A stretch of 64,000 bases of DNA from Hanstruepera marina (lineage in GTDB: Bacteria; Bacteroidota; Bacteroidia; Flavobacteriales; Flavobacteriaceae). The notes beneath the pieces are model-generated. The model made no database searches. It saw nothing but the letters and a program-made list of their open reading frames with translations, and was not told the DNA's origin. The position numbers and the translations under genes were made by a program. Positions 32,157-41,154 of the stretch are shown here, piece by piece. The first letter of the stretch is position 1, and each line of letters begins with the position of its first letter. The stretch is from the NCBI RefSeq assembly GCF_019880635.1, contig NZ_JAINVX010000001.1, positions 1,530,001-1,594,000 of the forward strand, in the 5' to 3' direction.

Positions 32157-32390
32157 TTATCCTCTTACATCGGCCATAGAAGCCCCAAAGTTAATGTGAA
32201 GCACATTGCCATTTGGTGTGACCATGGCTGGCACGGATTGTACACCTGCTTTTTCAGCTTCCTCAATGCGGTCTCTTGTTTCTCCAATGTTAACAATTTC
32301 AACATTGTTTTTGCCTACGAGTTCTACAATGTCATGCTCCGCACTAACACAAACGGGGCATCCTGCGTGATAAAAAATGGACTTGCTCAT
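32157..32390 (-). CDS. Small thioredoxin/glutaredoxin-fold protein (CPVC)
   Basis: A protein of 77 residues. The active-site motif CPVC (about 11-14) follows SIFYHAG, and a cis-Pro-type loop SVPAMVTPNG comes at about residue 52. The size is that of glutaredoxin-like or redox-active small disulfide proteins, with no signal peptide. It is probably a thiol-disulfide oxidoreductase or the redox partner of the cysteine-bearing MarR protein encoded downstream; that link is inference from neighbourhood and the shared operator. Confidence 0.87.
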   Translation of the reverse strand: MSKSIFYHAGCPVCVSAEHDIVELVGKNNVEIVNIGETRDRIEEAEKAGVQSVPAMVTPNGNVLHINFGASMADVRG

Positions 32391-32425
32391 AATAGTTGTT
32401 TTTTTAAGTTATTAATTCTTTGATA

Positions 32426-32447
32426 CAAAGATAGTAAGGAATCCTAA
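32426..32447 (-). promoter_or_regulatory. Promoter of the thioredoxin-like gene with second copy of the palindromic operator
   Basis: On the minus strand the -7 box TATCTTTG (32426-32433) is preceded by TTAGGATTCCTTA (32435-32447), the marR operator with one mismatch; the 12 bp AGGAATCCTAAC (plus strand) are identical at both sites. With a 19-bp spacer the -33 would be TTTA, a weak match. The operator again lies inside the spacer. Confidence 0.78.
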
Positions 32448-32522
32448 CTAAATAAAATATTTCTAAAAGTTTAACATTTTGAAGCAGTAGAATTTTTCAT
32501 ATTGCGGGTATAAACTTAAGTC

Positions 32523-33047
32523 TTAATACAGGTTTTTCAAGGTGTTTGTATGATGCTCCACATGGTAAGCAGACCACATAACGATTTCACGTACCGGCAT
32601 TTTACCCATTAAAGGGTGGGGAAGTATTACAGTGTTTAAGCTGTTGTCTTTCCAGCGTAGTGTTTTAGCCTGTAACTTTTTTTGTTCAATTTGTAAGCGG
32701 TTTAGCAAGTAGTCTTTATCCTTTATTGAAGGGATTTTCATATTTTGGGAACCTTTAAAGGTTTTGCCTTGGGCATCAACCAGCCGCTCATCATAACGTT
32801 TGCAAACTGTTTCATAATTGCGAACGTCTCGGTTTACTTTCCCAAATTTATATTTTAAAACAAACTTGGGCATGCTCATGGCTTTGTTAAGCGGTGTAAT
32901 GCTTTGTAAAAGGTGTAAGGTGTGTTGCCCTGTGGTCCATTTGCCTTCAGGACCAACTTCCCACTTACTATCGTCCTGTTGTTTAAGCCAATTAATAAGG
33001 TTGCTGTATTTTTCTTCTAACAGTGCAGCAATAACTTCTTTATCCAT
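32523..33047 (-). CDS. DinB/YfiT-like putative metal-dependent protein
   Basis: A four-helix-bundle protein of 174 residues. The first metal-ligand helix is WTTGQHTLHLLQSI (His at about 43 and 46) and the last is WSAYHVEHHTNTLKNL. DinB superfamily members bind zinc or nickel; some are thiol transferases, including bacillithiol-S-transferases, but this one cannot be assigned. Its start codon (33047) abuts the stop of the DUF6048 gene (33048), so it is the last gene of the rlmD operon. Confidence 0.87.
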   Translation of the reverse strand: MDKEVIAALLEEKYSNLINWLKQQDDSKWEVGPEGKWTTGQHTLHLLQSITPLNKAMSMPKFVLKYKFGKVNRDVRNYETVCKRYDERLVDAQGKTFKGSQNMKIPSIKDKDYLLNRLQIEQKKLQAKTLRWKDNSLNTVILPHPLMGKMPVREIVMWSAYHVEHHTNTLKNLY

Positions 33048-33785
33048 TTATTTATCCTTTTTATACAAAGGAATAAGATAGGAAATATTATAACCGAAGC
33101 CAAAGCCAAAGTTGCTACTTTCATAAACCTTGTTAAAACCGGGTATGTATAAATTGTCAAATTGGTCAGGATGGCTTTGGGAAACCATGTACTTAAACTG
33201 TAAGTTGGCACCCAAGAACAAGTTGTTAAGGACTTCGGCTTTAATACCTGCTATAAACTCTACCCAAAGGGCATTAAGTCCTGAACTTTCTATGGGACTA
33301 TCTGATGTGAATTGAGGCGTCCAATATTGGTCTTGATTATAAACCGTATAACTATTTAGGGTTTGACTAAATGTACTACCTGCAATACGAAAACCACCAT
33401 AAATCATATTATCCATACCATACCAATTGTCGTAGGCATTATAATCAGCACCAGCTTTAAAATAGGTACCCTTGGCTGTGACGTTTAAAAAGTCTTCAAC
33501 ACTGGTTTGTTCCTGCACACCAAACTCACCAGCAATAAACCATTTACGTGTAATACGGTAATCACCCATAATTTCAAATCCGGTAAAATCATCGTCAATA
33601 AATGAAGCCACTATTCTACCCAAATCTGCACCAACACGTAAACCGTATTTAAGTTGTGTTTTTAGGGTATCGGTTTCTTTGTTGGTTTTAGGAATGCTAT
33701 CGTTTTGTGCAAATGTTGGCGCACCAAACAAAACACAAAACACAAGGGTTTTAATGATATATATTGAAATTGGTCGCATTTTCAT
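33048..33785 (-). CDS. DUF6048 family outer-membrane-like protein
   Basis: A protein of 245 residues with a Sec signal peptide (VFCVLFGAPTFAQ). The mature region has antiparallel-barrel texture: LRVGADLGRIVASFIDDDF, YRITRKWFIAGEFGVQEQ, and a C-terminal strand FGFGFGYNISYLIPL. It matches the flavobacterial DUF6048 family as I know it. Its start overlaps the DUF6452 gene end by 35 bp, which implies translational coupling. Confidence 0.83.
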   Translation of the reverse strand: MKMRPISIYIIKTLVFCVLFGAPTFAQNDSIPKTNKETDTLKTQLKYGLRVGADLGRIVASFIDDDFTGFEIMGDYRITRKWFIAGEFGVQEQTSVEDFLNVTAKGTYFKAGADYNAYDNWYGMDNMIYGGFRIAGSTFSQTLNSYTVYNQDQYWTPQFTSDSPIESSGLNALWVEFIAGIKAEVLNNLFLGANLQFKYMVSQSHPDQFDNLYIPGFNKVYESSNFGFGFGYNISYLIPLYKKDK

Positions 33786-34284
33786 CTGCTATTATTTGGT
33801 TATCGTTTACGGTTTGAATGACTTGTATCCATCTATTGCCATCATCAGCCACACTCATGGTTATATTTTCAAAAATAGATTTAAACCCACACCCTCTGGA
33901 AACATATTCATTACGCGTTGTATAGGTAATGGTTATGACATCTGGGTTTCCTGTTACAGTTCCATTTCCATCTACTTGATAGTTTCTCCAGATGGTATAT
34001 TCCGTTGTGAAGGATTCACCATTAGGATCTTCAGTAGTTGTTTTTAAGGGTAGGAGAATTTTTTGTTTACGTGAGGTGCCGTCTAAATCTGGTACAGGAT
34101 TGTCGTTGTCGACACCTTGTGCTCGTAACCGAGTCACATTTTTTGGGTTTTGATCCTCAATGGTTTCAATATCAAAGAATTCAATGGTCAGTCGCGGTGT
34201 GGTTACGGTGTCGTCAGGACAGATGTCGTCTTTTTCACATCCTAATGCCATAAGTAACACCAAAAAGAGGGCAATTTTTTTCAT
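33751..34284 (-). CDS. DUF6452 family lipoprotein
   Basis: A protein of 177 residues with a lipoprotein signal (KKIALFLVLLMALGCEKDD). The conserved N-terminal DICPDDTVTTPRLTIEFFD and a late ISRGCGFK-like segment (VSRGCGFKSIFEN) fit DUF6452. It is beta-rich. It lies between rlmD (3-bp gap) and DUF6048 (35-bp overlap), an arrangement I recall as conserved in flavobacteria. Its role is unknown; a joint envelope role with DUF6048 is inferred. Confidence 0.83.
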   Translation of the reverse strand: MKKIALFLVLLMALGCEKDDICPDDTVTTPRLTIEFFDIETIEDQNPKNVTRLRAQGVDNDNPVPDLDGTSRKQKILLPLKTTTEDPNGESFTTEYTIWRNYQVDGNGTVTGNPDVITITYTTRNEYVSRGCGFKSIFENITMSVADDGNRWIQVIQTVNDNQIIADENATNFNIYH

Positions 34285-34287
34285 AAA

Positions 34288-35700
34288 CTATTTTCTTCTT
34301 TCCAAAAGTACAACATTTTCAACGTGATGCGTTTGTGGGAACATATCAACGGCTTGTGTTTTTGCAACTTTATATAGTGCATCCATTAACGCTAAATCGC
34401 GTGCTTGTGTTGCACTATTGCAACTTACGTAAACTATTTTTTCTGGACTAATATTTAAAATTTGATTAACAACATCTTTGTGCATACCATCGCGAGGCGG
34501 ATCTGTAATGATGATATCGGGTTGCCCATGCGTGTTTATAAATTCAGTATTAAACACCGTCTTCATGTCACCAACATAAAAATCGACATTATTAATGCCG
34601 TTTAATTGGGCATTTTCTTTAGCGGCTGTTATGGCATCTGGAACCGCTTCGACACCAACGACTTTTTTGGCTTGTTTTGCCACAAATTGCGCAATGGTTC
34701 CCGTGCCTGTATATAAATCGTATACCAATTCGTTTCCAGTTAAACCAGCAAAGGCTCTAGTGATTTTATACAATTCATAAGCTTGTTCTGAATTGGTTTG
34801 GTAAAACGACTTGGCGTTTATTTTAAAACGCAGGCCTTCCATCTCTTCAAATATGTGGTCATTGCCTTTATAACAAATGACCTCTTGATCATAAATGGTA
34901 TCGTTGGCCTTTTCGTTAATAACGTATTGTAATGATGTTATCTCTGGAAATGATTCTGCTATATAATCCAATAGTAACTCGCGCTTAACCTTATCATCTT
35001 TAAAAAACTGGATAAGCAACATAACATCTCCAGTGGTTGAGGTACGAATCATCATGGTTCGCAAGAGTCCTGTTTGATTTCTAGTATTGAAGAATTCCAA
35101 GCCCTTATCAATGGCAAACTGTTTGACAGCATTCCGGATAGCGTTTGAAGGGTCTGCTTGCAAATGACACTTTTTGATGTCTAAAATTTTATCCCACATA
35201 CCTGGTATGTGAAAGCCCAAGGCATTTTTATCGCCTAAATCCCTATCCGATTGAATTTCCTCTAATGTCAACCAACGGCTGTCACTAAATGAAAACTCCA
35301 TTTTATTGCGATAGAAATACGGTTCTTTACAACCTAGAATTGGTGTGACTTCAGGTAGCTCAACATGACCAATGCGTGTTAGGTTGTTGGTTACTTCTTT
35401 TTGCTTGAAGTATAATTGGTGTTCGTAACCCATATGTTGCCATTTGCAACCACCACAAGTTCCAAAGTGTTCGCAAACCGGTACGGTACGTTTGTCAGAT
35501 AGCTTATGAAATACAGTAGCTTTACCTTCGTAGTAAGCTTTTCGCTTTTTAAAGGTTTGCACATCAACTACATCTCCAGGAACAGCGTTAGGTAAAAAAA
35601 TGACTTTTCCGTCCGGTGCTTTAGCAACCACTTTGCCTTTAGCACCAGCATCAATAACTTCTACGTTAGTAAAAACTTGTTTTCTATTTCTTCTAGACAT
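34288..35700 (-). CDS. rlmD: 23S rRNA (uracil-C5)-methyltransferase RlmD
   Basis: A TrmA/RumA-family enzyme of 470 residues that methylates a 23S rRNA uridine. An N-terminal TRAM domain (about 5-60) comes first, then the iron-sulfur cluster Cys at 76, 82 and 85 in CEHFGTCGGC plus a later KKCHLQ Cys. The SAM core has YDLYTGTGTIAQFVA, DPPRDGMH and the catalytic-Cys loop YVSCNSATQARDL. It is the first gene of the rlmD-DUF6452-DUF6048-dinB operon. Confidence 0.94.
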   Translation of the reverse strand: MSRRNRKQVFTNVEVIDAGAKGKVVAKAPDGKVIFLPNAVPGDVVDVQTFKKRKAYYEGKATVFHKLSDKRTVPVCEHFGTCGGCKWQHMGYEHQLYFKQKEVTNNLTRIGHVELPEVTPILGCKEPYFYRNKMEFSFSDSRWLTLEEIQSDRDLGDKNALGFHIPGMWDKILDIKKCHLQADPSNAIRNAVKQFAIDKGLEFFNTRNQTGLLRTMMIRTSTTGDVMLLIQFFKDDKVKRELLLDYIAESFPEITSLQYVINEKANDTIYDQEVICYKGNDHIFEEMEGLRFKINAKSFYQTNSEQAYELYKITRAFAGLTGNELVYDLYTGTGTIAQFVAKQAKKVVGVEAVPDAITAAKENAQLNGINNVDFYVGDMKTVFNTEFINTHGQPDIIITDPPRDGMHKDVVNQILNISPEKIVYVSCNSATQARDLALMDALYKVAKTQAVDMFPQTHHVENVVLLERRK

Positions 35701-35835
35701 GCTGCAAAAATAATAATAGCTTTAAATAAAGTGTATGTAAATAGAATTATCTTTAATAAGATTTTTACTTTTTGCAGAAATAAAATGAACCTTTTTACAT
35801 TTTTTGTGTCATTATTATAAAAGCGTCTACATGCT

Positions 35836-36390
35836 ATGCAACAAAACAAAGCCACATCTGATGGTGATTTAATTAGGAATTATCTTGACGGTAATCCTGA
35901 TAGTTTAAAGTTGCTGATTGAAAAATGGCATGTACATTTTTGTAACAAAGCCTTTTGGATTGTTAAAAATACAGATGTATCAAAAGACATAGCCCAAGAT
36001 ACCTGGCAAGTTATATTGGCTAAATTACAGTAATTGAAACATCCGGATACGTTTCAATTTTGGGCATCTAGAATTGTTTATAACAAATCTATTGATGTAT
36101 TAAACAAGGCTAATAAAGAACGATTGGAGTTAAAAAACTTCAAGTATTCAAACTCTATTGCGGATACCGATAATACAGAAAACGAGAAATTGAATGCACA
36201 ATTATTAAAAGCTATAAAAACATTGCCTGTAAACCATCAACAGGTTTTACATTTATTTTATTTAGAGCAGTATTCCATAGTTGATGTGGCAAAGAGACTT
36301 AACATATCAAAAGGAACAGCAAAATCGCGTTTATTCTATGCACGTGAAAAGTTAAAATTAATATTAAAAAGCGAACATTATGAAAACTAA
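35836..36390 (+). pseudogene. ECF sigma factor gene split by an in-frame TAA
   Basis: One continuous frame of 184 codons encodes a sigma-70 family ECF factor, but codon 66 (36031-36033) is TAA. Before it: region 2, LIEKWHVHFCNKAFWIVKNT, DVSKDIAQDTWQVILAKLQ. After it: LKHPDTFQFWASRIVYNKSI and region 4, NHQQVLHLFYLEQYS and VAKRLNISKGTAKSRL. No frameshift is needed; a single base change of a sense codon would explain it. A TTG directly follows the TAA, so re-initiation giving two separate sigma domains cannot be excluded. The downstream DUF6768 gene overlaps the end by 11 bp and is intact. Confidence 0.82.
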
Positions 36391-36766
36391 TATGGAAGAC
36401 ATTGACAACATAATTAAGGACACCTTAACTCAAGAGGAAGCAAAATTTTATGATGCTTTAGATGAACAAAACGTTTTACAGATGGTTTTGGGTTTGTTTA
36501 AAGGCAAGTACAAATGGATTATGTTTTTAATGAATGTTATGACACTTGTGTTTTTTGCACTATTCATTTATTGTATCGTACAGTTTTTTCAAACCGATAT
36601 TCAAAAAGATTATATAAAATGGGGCATAGGTAGTGTGGTATTCTTATTGGGAGTGAGTATGCTAAAGCTTTTTGCTTGGATGCAAATGGACAAGAACGCC
36701 TTATTGAGAGAGATGAAACGCTTGGAATTACAGATTTCATCACTATCTGGAAAAATCTCTGAATAA
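36380..36766 (+). CDS. DUF6768 family membrane protein, partner of the ECF sigma gene
   Basis: A protein of 128 residues. An N-terminal soluble part (MEDIDNIIKDTLTQEEAKFY) resembles the start of anti-sigma-like partners; two membrane helices follow (about 48-70 and 80-100), then an amphipathic C-terminal helix (LLREMKRLELQISSLSG). It fits DUF6768, normally encoded just after an ECF sigma gene. Its start lies inside the sigma gene end, so the pair is coupled. It remains intact although the sigma frame is interrupted. Confidence 0.83.
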   Translation: MKTNMEDIDNIIKDTLTQEEAKFYDALDEQNVLQMVLGLFKGKYKWIMFLMNVMTLVFFALFIYCIVQFFQTDIQKDYIKWGIGSVVFLLGVSMLKLFAWMQMDKNALLREMKRLELQISSLSGKISE

Positions 36767-36902
36767 CATTTTACCAAGCAGGTAATATTTAGTATTTTGC
36801 AAGCCCTAGGGATGATTTCTTTCCCACGCTGAATTTTCGAATCTTTTCGGAAGGATAAAGGTAGATAAGGAATGGTTATTTATTAATTTAAAACAAATTA
36901 AG

Positions 36903-38147
36903 ATGGCTGTTTTAGACCACATTTCATCGCAAGAAGCGATGGCTTTAGAAAACAAGTATGGCGCTCAAAATTATCATCCACTTCCAGTTGTGTTGAGCAA
37001 AGGGGAAGGTGTTTATGTTTGGGACGTAGAAGGGAAGAAGTATTACGATTTTTTATCGGCTTACTCTTCATTAAATCAAGGGCATTGCCACCCTAAAATT
37101 GTACAGGCAATGACAGATCAGGCGCAACGTTTAACATTAACTTCACGTGCCTTTTATAATGATATGTTGGGTAGATACGAGAAGTATGCCACCCAATATT
37201 TCGGGTTTGATAAAATGCTGCCTATGAACTCTGGTGCCGAGGCTGTAGAAACAGCTTTAAAGCTTTGCAGAAAATGGGCTTATGAAGTTAAAGGTATAGA
37301 CCTTAACAAAGCAGAGATTATTGTCTGTAAAAATAATTTTCATGGTCGTACCACGACTATCATTTCTTTTTCAAACGATCCTGTTGCCCGTAAAAACTTT
37401 GGTCCTTATACTGATGGCTTTATTAAAATAGAATACGATAATTTGGCTGAATTGGAAGCCGTGTTGAGTACAAACCCTAATGTAGCTGGATTTATGGCAG
37501 AACCTATTCAAGGTGAAGCTGGTGTTTATGTGCCAAGCGAAGGGTATTTAGCCAAAGCCAAGGCTCTATGTGAAAAATATAATGTACTGTTTATTGCAGA
37601 CGAAGTTCAAACGGGTATTGCTAGAACTGGTAAGTTGTTGGCTGTAGACCATGAAAATGTGAAACCAGATGTTTTAATTCTTGGTAAGGCATTAAGTGGC
37701 GGGTTATATCCCGTTTCTGCAGTTATGGCAGATAATGAGATTATGAATGTTATTCAACCTGGTAATCACGGTAGTACGTTTGGAGGAAATCCTATAGCTG
37801 CAGCTGTGGCTATTGCTGCTTTAGAGGTTGTTAAAGAGGAAAATTTAGCTGAAAACGCTGATTACCTTGGAAAAATATTTAGAGCAGAAATGAATAAGTA
37901 CATTGAAACAAGCTCAATAGTTAATTTAGTAAGAGGTAAAGGTTTATTGAATGCTATTGTTATCAATGATGATGAAGATAGTGATACGGCTTGGAATATT
38001 TGTTTAGCGCTTCGCGATAATGGTTTGTTGGCTAAACCAACCCATGGAAACATAATCCGTTTTGCGCCACCATTGGTTATGACAGAAGAACAGTTGTTGG
38101 ATTGTGTATCAATTATCACTAAAACCTTAAAAGAATTTGAAGAGTAA
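36903..38147 (+). CDS. rocD: Ornithine--oxo-acid transaminase RocD
   Basis: A class III PLP aminotransferase of 414 residues that converts ornithine to glutamate semialdehyde in arginine/proline catabolism. Visible are [53 protein letters not shown], the [14 protein letters not shown] Asp that contacts the pyridine nitrogen, and the [15 protein letters not shown] Lys for the Schiff base. The start at 36903 follows an A-rich leader. A degenerate -7 (TATTTTGC near 36793) lies upstream in a 136-bp spacer. Monocistronic. Confidence 0.95.
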   Translation: MAVLDHISSQEAMALENKYGAQNYHPLPVVLSKGEGVYVWDVEGKKYYDFLSAYSSLNQGHCHPKIVQAMTDQAQRLTLTSRAFYNDMLGRYEKYATQYFGFDKMLPMNSGAEAVETALKLCRKWAYEVKGIDLNKAEIIVCKNNFHGRTTTIISFSNDPVARKNFGPYTDGFIKIEYDNLAELEAVLSTNPNVAGFMAEPIQGEAGVYVPSEGYLAKAKALCEKYNVLFIADEVQTGIARTGKLLAVDHENVKPDVLILGKALSGGLYPVSAVMADNEIMNVIQPGNHGSTFGGNPIAAAVAIAALEVVKEENLAENADYLGKIFRAEMNKYIETSSIVNLVRGKGLLNAIVINDDEDSDTAWNICLALRDNGLLAKPTHGNIIRFAPPLVMTEEQLLDCVSIITKTLKEFEE

Positions 38148-38168
38148 AACTATTTAGATTCGAAGTAT

Positions 38169-38198
38169 AAAAAAAGCGACCTACAGGTCGCTTTTTTT
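38169..38198. terminator. Bidirectional terminator between rocD and the CCC-motif gene
   Basis: A perfect 13-bp stem AAAAAAAGCGACC / GGTCGCTTTTTTT with a 4-nt loop. T-runs occur on both strands, and the flanking genes converge here. Confidence 0.9.
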
Positions 38199-38215
38199 AT
38201 TTAGGAACCATAAGT

Positions 38216-38545
38216 TTATTGATTTTGCATTTGTTCCATCATTTCCTGAACTTGCTCCATATAAGCATCCCATCCACCAATGGCATAGATATTATATATA
38301 GCATAGAAGAAATATAAGATATTAATAATCAGAATTATAAGAGCTACAGTTTTAGCCGTATTCATGGCTTTAACACTAGACACTTCGTAATCATCAGGAT
38401 TAATTTGTACTTGCTTTAATTTGCTGTGAGCTATAAAGAATGCTATTCCTGCTAAAATAAATCCTAGCCCTGCAAAACAGCAGCATAGCAGTCCGATAAT
38501 AGCTAACACATAGACTAAAGTTGGATTGAGTTTTTGTTTTTCCAT
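38216..38545 (-). CDS. CCC-motif membrane protein
   Basis: A protein of 109 residues with two membrane helices; the first contains IGLLCCCFAGLGFILAGIAF, the CCC motif that names this Bacteroidota family. After LKQVQINPDDYE comes a second helix (VALIILIINILYFFYAIYNI) and a Met/Gln-rich tail (QVQEMMEQMQNQ). The function is unknown. It is paired with a DUF2752 gene 7 bp upstream, a common neighbour. Confidence 0.87.
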   Translation of the reverse strand: MEKQKLNPTLVYVLAIIGLLCCCFAGLGFILAGIAFFIAHSKLKQVQINPDDYEVSSVKAMNTAKTVALIILIINILYFFYAIYNIYAIGGWDAYMEQVQEMMEQMQNQ

Positions 38546-38552
38546 AAAAGTT

Positions 38553-38837
38553 TTAATTGATTAATTTAATTATATAATTACCAACAATAATTGCAACTGA
38601 AACAATTGCCAATATATTGATAACTCTTGTTGCGTGTTTAAATTTAAAGAAAATATTTAGGACTATAATTACGAATAGGGGAATTAACGTATATATAGCT
38701 GGATACATAAAAAAGGCTTCAACAAATTCGCCTTTAAAAATTAATGCTACTGAACGTTGTAAGCCACAGCCCATACATTCAAAACCAAAAAGTTTTTTGT
38801 TTAAGCAAGGAATCATGTAATCTTCTACAGAAGACAT
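38553..38837 (-). CDS. DUF2752 family membrane protein
   Basis: A protein of 94 residues. The signature IPCLNKKLFGFECMGCGLQR is followed by SVALIFKGEFVEAFFMYP and two membrane helices, the DUF2752 pattern (C-P-x-C-G-x-x-R type). It is in an operon with the CCC-motif gene. Function unknown. Confidence 0.88.
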   Translation of the reverse strand: MSSVEDYMIPCLNKKLFGFECMGCGLQRSVALIFKGEFVEAFFMYPAIYTLIPLFVIIVLNIFFKFKHATRVINILAIVSVAIIVGNYIIKLIN

Positions 38838-38886
38838 AAATGGTATTAATAAATTTCAATCAAAGGTATAAAACTACTACGAAGAA

Positions 38887-40776
38887 TTAATTTTTATTTG
38901 CAACAATAACTTTTTTACTGATTTCTTCACTAGACTTGAGTTCAATTTTAGTAATATATACACCATCGCTTAAGCTTTGGGTAGAAAATTTATAATTACT
39001 TTTTAAAGGTAAATTTGTTTCGTTTAGAATGTGTTTACCAGTAATGTCAAACAAAGTAACTTGATTAATGCTTAATCGTTTAGGGTTTATAATAGTAAGC
39101 TGCGAATTGGAATTATCCTGATATATTGTAAAATCATTACTAGTTATTTCATCGGTACTTAAAGATTCAGATGTAAATGTAATTTCAAATCTATCAGAAT
39201 ATAATCCTTGGTCTAAAATTAATTCATAGGCTTGAACTGTTAAATCAACATACACATCGTTGTCTATATCGTGAATATATATAGGTTGCGACTCCTCAAA
39301 ATTTTGGACATCGTAGATTCCAAACCTAACCAATTGCTGATTTTGGACCTTTACCACCAAAGGAATGGTTAGGGTTTCATTAAAATTAAAAGCTTGAATG
39401 ATATATGGTGTACCTTCAAGAGTCCAATGCGCATCTGAATTTAGTAATTCACTTATTTGGGCTTCTAGGCCATAATCAAAACCGTTTGTAGCGGTACGAT
39501 GAAAGTTCATTAATAATTGTCGGGTATATGAACCAGAACCGTTGTTGTCAAAACCTACATTTATTCTAAAGCGTTTAAAGTCTTCAGGAACCACATTGTA
39601 ACCTTCATCGGTATATTGTGTTTCTGAAGTTCTATTGGCGTGCGCCCCATCGGTTCTAAAGAAACTACTGTTGGCATCAGACTGCTTATAATACACTCTG
39701 TGTGAATTCTTAAAAACAACGCTACTAGCACTCCCGGAGCCCTCCATCATGAAGCCTTGTCCAATAGGGATGTACCTGTAGGCTGTTTTAGGCATGGAGT
39801 TCGCAATTGGTGGACCAGAAGCAATAGAGCCATCTAATAAATACATATAAAAAACGGCAGGTGTAAAAGAATCTACAACAGTGTCATCGGTTAAATCGGC
39901 AGGCGTTCCATTGTTATTTGTAGCTGCATTAGTATACAAAGCATACCCACCAACATAGTCAGCTAAATTATGGGAACTAGATCCAGGATGCTGTTGCCAA
40001 TATTTTAATACTCCAGTAGTATTGGTTTGATTATGTGAATCGTGAATAAAATAGTACGAGTCAATAGCAGAGGGATAAGGATTCCCCACTAAAGTTTCTT
40101 TATTCGGGTTAATGGTTGCAGAAATGTCCCCCTTATTTGGTCGTCCACGAAAATCGTATTGTTGTGCTCCACTTGGGTTACCTTTCATGGTAAATCCATA
40201 GCCTGGGGCAAGGGTTCCGCTAGGGTCGCCACCAACAGGTAGTGAACCGCCTCCTAATCCAATCCAATCTTCATAAGGATTGGTTGTAGCAGGTAAACCA
40301 ATGTAGGTATAAAGCCAATAACTGGCTATTTGGGTAGTAGTGCCATCATATCCGCTTATAAAACCAAATGGCGTACTTGTGATTGGTGCAGCAGTTTCCC
40401 TGTAAAAATTAATATTGGGTGTAAACACAGAATTCCCAGCAGGACCACTGTTTATACCAACAGGCGAACCCCAATAATTATATTGATAGGTGTTTGAGTT
40501 TCCAGTTTGGTAAACACTTAACCTACCGGTTCCAGAATTTCCAGTAACACCATTGCCTTGAAATAGTTGCGCATCATCTCGTAAATAAATGTATGCATTG
40601 GTACCATCTAAATTAATTGCGTTGGTTACAAATAATGGCACTGAAGCTCCAGAAGCATCAGAGCTAAACCCATCGCCATCAACAAAAACATAGCTGTTAT
40701 TACTGACGTATAAATCAGATTGAGCATATGTTAAATTGAAAAGAATAATTATAAGAAACGTAAATATGTTTTTCAT
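38887..40776 (-). CDS. T9SS-secreted surface protein with type A sorting domain
   Basis: A protein of 629 residues with a Sec signal peptide (KNIFTFLIIILFNLTYAQS). The body is beta-rich and Asn/Ser/Gly-rich, without enzymatic motif: SGTGRLSVYQTGNSNTYQYN, GNPYPSAIDSYYFI, GQGFMMEGSGSASS. The last 80 residues are a T9SS type A sorting domain (FTIYQDNSNSQLTIINPKRL, VTLFDITGKHIL, LSDGVYITKIEL), which directs export through the Por machinery. It is the last gene of a three-gene run of exported proteins. Confidence 0.9.
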   Translation of the reverse strand: MKNIFTFLIIILFNLTYAQSDLYVSNNSYVFVDGDGFSSDASGASVPLFVTNAINLDGTNAYIYLRDDAQLFQGNGVTGNSGTGRLSVYQTGNSNTYQYNYWGSPVGINSGPAGNSVFTPNINFYRETAAPITSTPFGFISGYDGTTTQIASYWLYTYIGLPATTNPYEDWIGLGGGSLPVGGDPSGTLAPGYGFTMKGNPSGAQQYDFRGRPNKGDISATINPNKETLVGNPYPSAIDSYYFIHDSHNQTNTTGVLKYWQQHPGSSSHNLADYVGGYALYTNAATNNNGTPADLTDDTVVDSFTPAVFYMYLLDGSIASGPPIANSMPKTAYRYIPIGQGFMMEGSGSASSVVFKNSHRVYYKQSDANSSFFRTDGAHANRTSETQYTDEGYNVVPEDFKRFRINVGFDNNGSGSYTRQLLMNFHRTATNGFDYGLEAQISELLNSDAHWTLEGTPYIIQAFNFNETLTIPLVVKVQNQQLVRFGIYDVQNFEESQPIYIHDIDNDVYVDLTVQAYELILDQGLYSDRFEITFTSESLSTDEITSNDFTIYQDNSNSQLTIINPKRLSINQVTLFDITGKHILNETNLPLKSNYKFSTQSLSDGVYITKIELKSSEEISKKVIVANKN

Positions 40777-40839
40777 ATAATCGATATTTTATTTGTCAAT
40801 TGACTGACTATTTCAATAGATTTTATATTAAAATTAATT

Positions 40840-41148
40840 TTATTCATCTGATTTATAAGCGCCTATAGATTTAAGTTCTGGTGTTTTACTTTTCAGAGTA
40901 TCTTGTGTTATGTCTTTATTTAGATTCCTGACAACAACAGAAGATGTATTTAATTCAGGAGTTGCATTACTTTTTTTTAAAAAACTTAAACTATCTTTTC
41001 TTACTTGTGATTGATTCTCATTCATACCATAGCTTTTAAGAATTGGTTTCTCAATTTTATCGCCACTACTTTTTTTGTTTTGTGAAAAACTCACACAAAA
41101 AATTGATAAAAAAAGTAACGTTAAATAATATCTTTTTTGAATCTTCAT
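40840..41148 (-). CDS. Small exported low-complexity protein
   Basis: A protein of 102 residues with a Sec signal peptide (YYLTLLFLSIFCVSFSQ). The mature part is polar and probably disordered, with a repeated theme KPILKSYGMNENQ / ATPELNTSS / KTPELKSIGAYKSDE. I recognise no family. It lies 6 bp after the upstream coiled-adhesin-like gene and 63 bp before the T9SS cargo gene, so the three may form one surface-structure operon. Confidence 0.75.
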   Translation of the reverse strand: MKIQKRYYLTLLFLSIFCVSFSQNKKSSGDKIEKPILKSYGMNENQSQVRKDSLSFLKKSNATPELNTSSVVVRNLNKDITQDTLKSKTPELKSIGAYKSDE

Positions 41149-41154
41149 GATTAA

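Noticed and set aside
35661-35855. A 64-residue minus-strand frame overlapping the rlmD start and the sigma gene
   Set aside because: It covers the AT-rich divergent promoter region and starts within the sigma gene; no protein-like features.
36770-36902. A structured leader RNA before rocD
   Set aside because: I looked for paired arms in the 136-bp leader and found only short weak complementarity and no T-run; not enough to claim a riboswitch.
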